Source of the DNA: Clostridiales bacterium
GTDB lineage: Bacteria; Bacillota; Clostridia; Christensenellales; Aristaeellaceae
DNA: 6,954 bases
Reading direction: 5' to 3'
NCBI GenBank assembly: GCA_019409045.1
Contig: DXVG01000093.1
Coordinates: 1 to 6,954, forward strand
Positions 5,497-6,954 of this stretch are shown here, one piece after another. Position numbers and translations under genes: made by a program. The stretch's first letter is position 1; each line of letters begins with the position of its first letter. The notes beneath the pieces were generated by a model. The model did no database searches. It saw nothing but the letters and a program-made list of their open reading frames with translations, and was not told where the DNA came from.

Positions 5497-5515
5497 GTGC
5501 CCGGAATGCTATTAT
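5487..5515 (+). promoter_or_regulatory. Sigma-A promoter of deoC-nfnA
   Basis: A perfect TTGACA (5487-5492) is followed after 17 bases by TATTAT (5510-5515), five of six matches to the -10 consensus. Transcription would start near 5522, giving a leader of about 40 bases. The in-frame ATG at 5497 lies within the promoter spacer and so cannot be the deoC start. Confidence 0.8.
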
Positions 5516-5562
5516 ATACAAAAAAGCGCGGACACGCGCCGCGCGAGAGGCGGAGGTTGCCC

Positions 5563-6240
5563 ATGAAGATAGCGCGATATATCGACCACGCGGTGCTCAA
5601 GCCCGCCATGACGCCCGAGGAAGTCCGAAGCGCCATACAGCTTGGCATCGACAACGACGTCTACTCCGTGTGCGTGCAGCCGCGCGACATCGAAGTGGCG
5701 CTCGCCATGTGCGAGGGCACGAACACGCTGGTGTCGTGTGTGCTGGATTTTCCGCACGGCTGCGGCGGCGCGCAGGCCAAGCGCGCGGCGGCGCGCGCGT
5801 ATGCCGAGATGGGCGTGCGCGAGATCGACATGGTCATGAACTACGGCGCGGCCAGGGGCGGCGACTGGGCGGTCGTGCGCGAGGAGATACAGGCCGTGGT
5901 GGAGGAGGCGCACGCGCGGGGCGTGCTGGTCAAGGTCATCTTTGAGACCTGCGAAATGGACGAAAACTGCATCCGCGCGGGCGTGGACGCCTGCGTGGAC
6001 GCGGGCGCGGACTTTGTCAAGACCTCCACGGGCTTTGCCGCCAAGGGCGCGACCCCGGAGGCCGTCCGCGCGATGGTGTCCCAGGCGGCGGGCCGCATAC
6101 GCGTCAAGGCGTCCGGCGGCATTCGCAATATACAGGACGCGCGCGGCTATGTCCAGATGGGCGCGCAGCGCCTGGGCGTCGGCTATTCCACCACGCCCGT
6201 GCTCGTCGCGGGCGAGGGCGAGAGCGCCGAGGCGTACTGA
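5563..6240 (+). CDS. deoC: Deoxyribose-phosphate aldolase DeoC
   Basis: DeoC is a cytoplasmic class I aldolase that splits 2-deoxy-D-ribose 5-phosphate into glyceraldehyde 3-phosphate and acetaldehyde, the last step of deoxynucleoside breakdown. The 225-residue TIM-barrel protein has the usual bacterial length. Visible motifs are IDHAVLKP (7-14), LDFPHG (61-66), EIDMVMN (87-93) with Asp89, VKVIFETC (123-130), FVKTSTGF (151-158) with Schiff-base Lys153, and VKASGGIR (181-188) with Lys182. By pattern, Asp89, Lys153 and Lys182 match E. coli Asp102, Lys167 and Lys201, so the active site is complete. The first motif reads DHAVLKP where DHTLLKP is more usual. The start at 5563 is chosen because GGAGG (5552-5556) lies six bases upstream and the family N-terminus begins there. 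The nfnA-like gene follows 24 bases after the stop, probably on the same transcript. Confidence 0.96.
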   Translation: MKIARYIDHAVLKPAMTPEEVRSAIQLGIDNDVYSVCVQPRDIEVALAMCEGTNTLVSCVLDFPHGCGGAQAKRAAARAYAEMGVREIDMVMNYGAARGGDWAVVREEIQAVVEEAHARGVLVKVIFETCEMDENCIRAGVDACVDAGADFVKTSTGFAAKGATPEAVRAMVSQAAGRIRVKASGGIRNIQDARGYVQMGAQRLGVGYSTTPVLVAGEGESAEAY

Positions 6241-6264
6241 TACGACGAAAGACGGAGGCGGAAC

Positions 6265-6954
6265 ATGTATCCCATACTTGAAAAGCGTCGTCTCAACGAG
6301 ACGACCACGCTGATGCGCGTGCTCGCGCCGCGCGTGGCCAAAAAGGCGGGTCCCGGGCAGTTTATCATACTGCGCATCGACGAAAACGGCGAGCGCATCC
6401 CCCTGACCATTGCCGGCTATGACCGCCAGAGCGGCAGCGTCACCATCATCTTCCAAAAAGTCGGCAAGACCACCATCCACCTGGACGAAATGAACGTGGG
6501 CGACAGCCTGCTCGACTTCGTCGGCCCCCTCGGCCGCGTCAGCGAGTACGGCGACGTGAAGGGCAAGCGCGTGGCCGTCATCGGCGGCGGCCTGGGCATC
6601 GCCATCGCCTACCCGCAGGCCGTGGCGCTGACCGAGCTGGGCGCGGAGGTGGACATGATCGTGGGCTTCCGCAACATAGACCTCGCCATCCTCATGGACG
6701 AGCTCAAGGGCGCGTCCAAAAACCTCATCGTCATGACCGACGACGGCTCCAACGGCAAAAAGGGCTTCGTCACCGACGCGCTGCGCGAGCAGCTCGAGGC
6801 GGGCGCGAAGTACGAGCACGTCGTCGCCATCGGCCCCATGCCCATGATGCGCGCCGTGTGCGAGATGACCCGCCCCTACGGCATCCACACGGTCGTGAGC
6901 ATGAACCCCATCATGATCGACGGCACCGGCATGTGCGGCGGCTGCCGCCTCACC
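6265..6954 (+). CDS. nfnA: NfnA-like FAD/NAD-binding subunit of ferredoxin:NADP+ oxidoreductase (3' end beyond the window)
   Basis: This belongs to the family of sulfide/dihydroorotate-dehydrogenase-like flavoproteins that includes NfnA, the small subunit of the electron-bifurcating NADH-dependent reduced ferredoxin:NADP+ oxidoreductase. All 230 visible codons are open and about 50 more are expected. RIPLTIAGYD (44-53) is the FAD-binding RxPLT motif, GPLGR (87-91) follows, and VAVIGGGLGIAIAYP (103-117) is the nucleotide-binding loop. The end IDGTGMCGGCRLT (218-230) carries Cys224 and Cys227 and, with Asp219 probably nearby in the site, begins the [2Fe-2S] motif; the last cysteine would lie beyond the edge. 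GGAGG (6254-6258) lies six bases before the ATG. In most genomes the next gene is the large subunit nfnB, which is not visible. Without it, a PyrK-like or SudB-like role cannot be excluded. Confidence 0.88.
   Translation, partial: MYPILEKRRLNETTTLMRVLAPRVAKKAGPGQFIILRIDENGERIPLTIAGYDRQSGSVTIIFQKVGKTTIHLDEMNVGDSLLDFVGPLGRVSEYGDVKGKRVAVIGGGLGIAIAYPQAVALTELGAEVDMIVGFRNIDLAILMDELKGASKNLIVMTDDGSNGKKGFVTDALREQLEAGAKYEHVVAIGPMPMMRAVCEMTRPYGIHTVVSMNPIMIDGTGMCGGCRLT

Larger units (their letters stand above)
5217..5562 (+). other. 346-base intergenic region between the degV pair and deoC
   Basis: From left to right it contains a 14-bp GC-rich hairpin (5232-5268), a second 14-bp hairpin (5294-5329), a strong Shine-Dalgarno sequence and a nine-codon ORF (5332-5373), an AT-rich stretch of about 90 bases (roughly 5341-5440) with no recognised motif, and the deoC promoter with an inverted repeat over its -35 box (5478-5515). 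I find no tRNA, known riboswitch or longer reading frame with a ribosome-binding site. Confidence 0.6.

Noticed and set aside
5497..5562. ATG at 5497 as the deoC start
   Set aside because: It lies inside the promoter spacer, and the added residues do not belong to the DeoC family N-terminus.
5406..5654. 82-codon minus-strand frame upstream of deoC
   Set aside because: It runs antisense to the deoC promoter and 5' end, has no convincing start signals, and resembles no family I know.
5512..6888. 458-codon open frame on the minus strand opposite deoC and nfnA
   Set aside because: It is antisense to two genes with complete family motifs, and its Ala/His/Arg-rich translation matches no family I know.
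1..6954. CRISPR array, tRNA, rRNA, transposase or phage genes
   Set aside because: I looked on both strands and found no regularly spaced repeats, tRNA-like cloverleaf, transposase motif or phage protein.

Overview
The window looks like an ordinary chromosomal segment of a GC-rich, anaerobic Firmicute of the Clostridia type, by inference near Oscillospirales or Christensenellales. The reasons are SepF-based division, DegV/FakB-type fatty-acid-binding proteins, an NfnA-like ferredoxin/NAD(P) flavoprotein, strong Shine-Dalgarno sequences in front of every gene, and near-consensus sigma-A promoters in an otherwise very GC-rich sequence. I see no phage, transposon, CRISPR, rRNA or tRNA feature.

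Layout. Positions 1-2373 are a minus-strand operon, read right to left: a HlyD-like membrane-anchored adaptor protein, then the PLP-binding protein YggS/PLPBP, then SepF, which runs off the left edge. Positions 2374-2558 are a compact divergent control region with two back-to-back promoters. Rightward from there come lgt (prolipoprotein diacylglyceryl transferase), then two tandem DegV/FakB-like genes with their own extended -10 promoter. A 346-base gap (5217-5562) follows. It holds two perfect 14-bp hairpins, a nine-codon ORF with a strong ribosome-binding site, an AT-rich stretch and the deoC promoter. The last unit is deoC (deoxyribose-phosphate aldolase) followed closely by an NfnA-like gene cut off by the right edge.

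How the genes work together. The left operon is tied to cell division and envelope growth. The central part is about membrane lipids: Lgt uses phosphatidylglycerol to lipidate lipoproteins, and DegV/FakB proteins present fatty acids to a kinase (FakA, not in this window) for phospholipid synthesis. The right unit is central metabolism: DeoC splits deoxyribose-5-phosphate, and the NfnA-like flavoprotein would exchange electrons between NADH, NADPH and ferredoxin once joined to its partner subunit.

Start-site choice matters here. For hlyD, lgt, degV1 and deoC the longest ORF begins upstream of the true start, in or next to a promoter, and I shortened each to the start served by a Shine-Dalgarno sequence. 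No clearly novel system is visible. The most interesting small-scale signals are the hairpin/RBS/nine-codon ORF at 5294-5373, the AUG-UGG-UGA start-stop overlapping the GUG start of lgt, and the symmetrical elements in the divergent promoter region.
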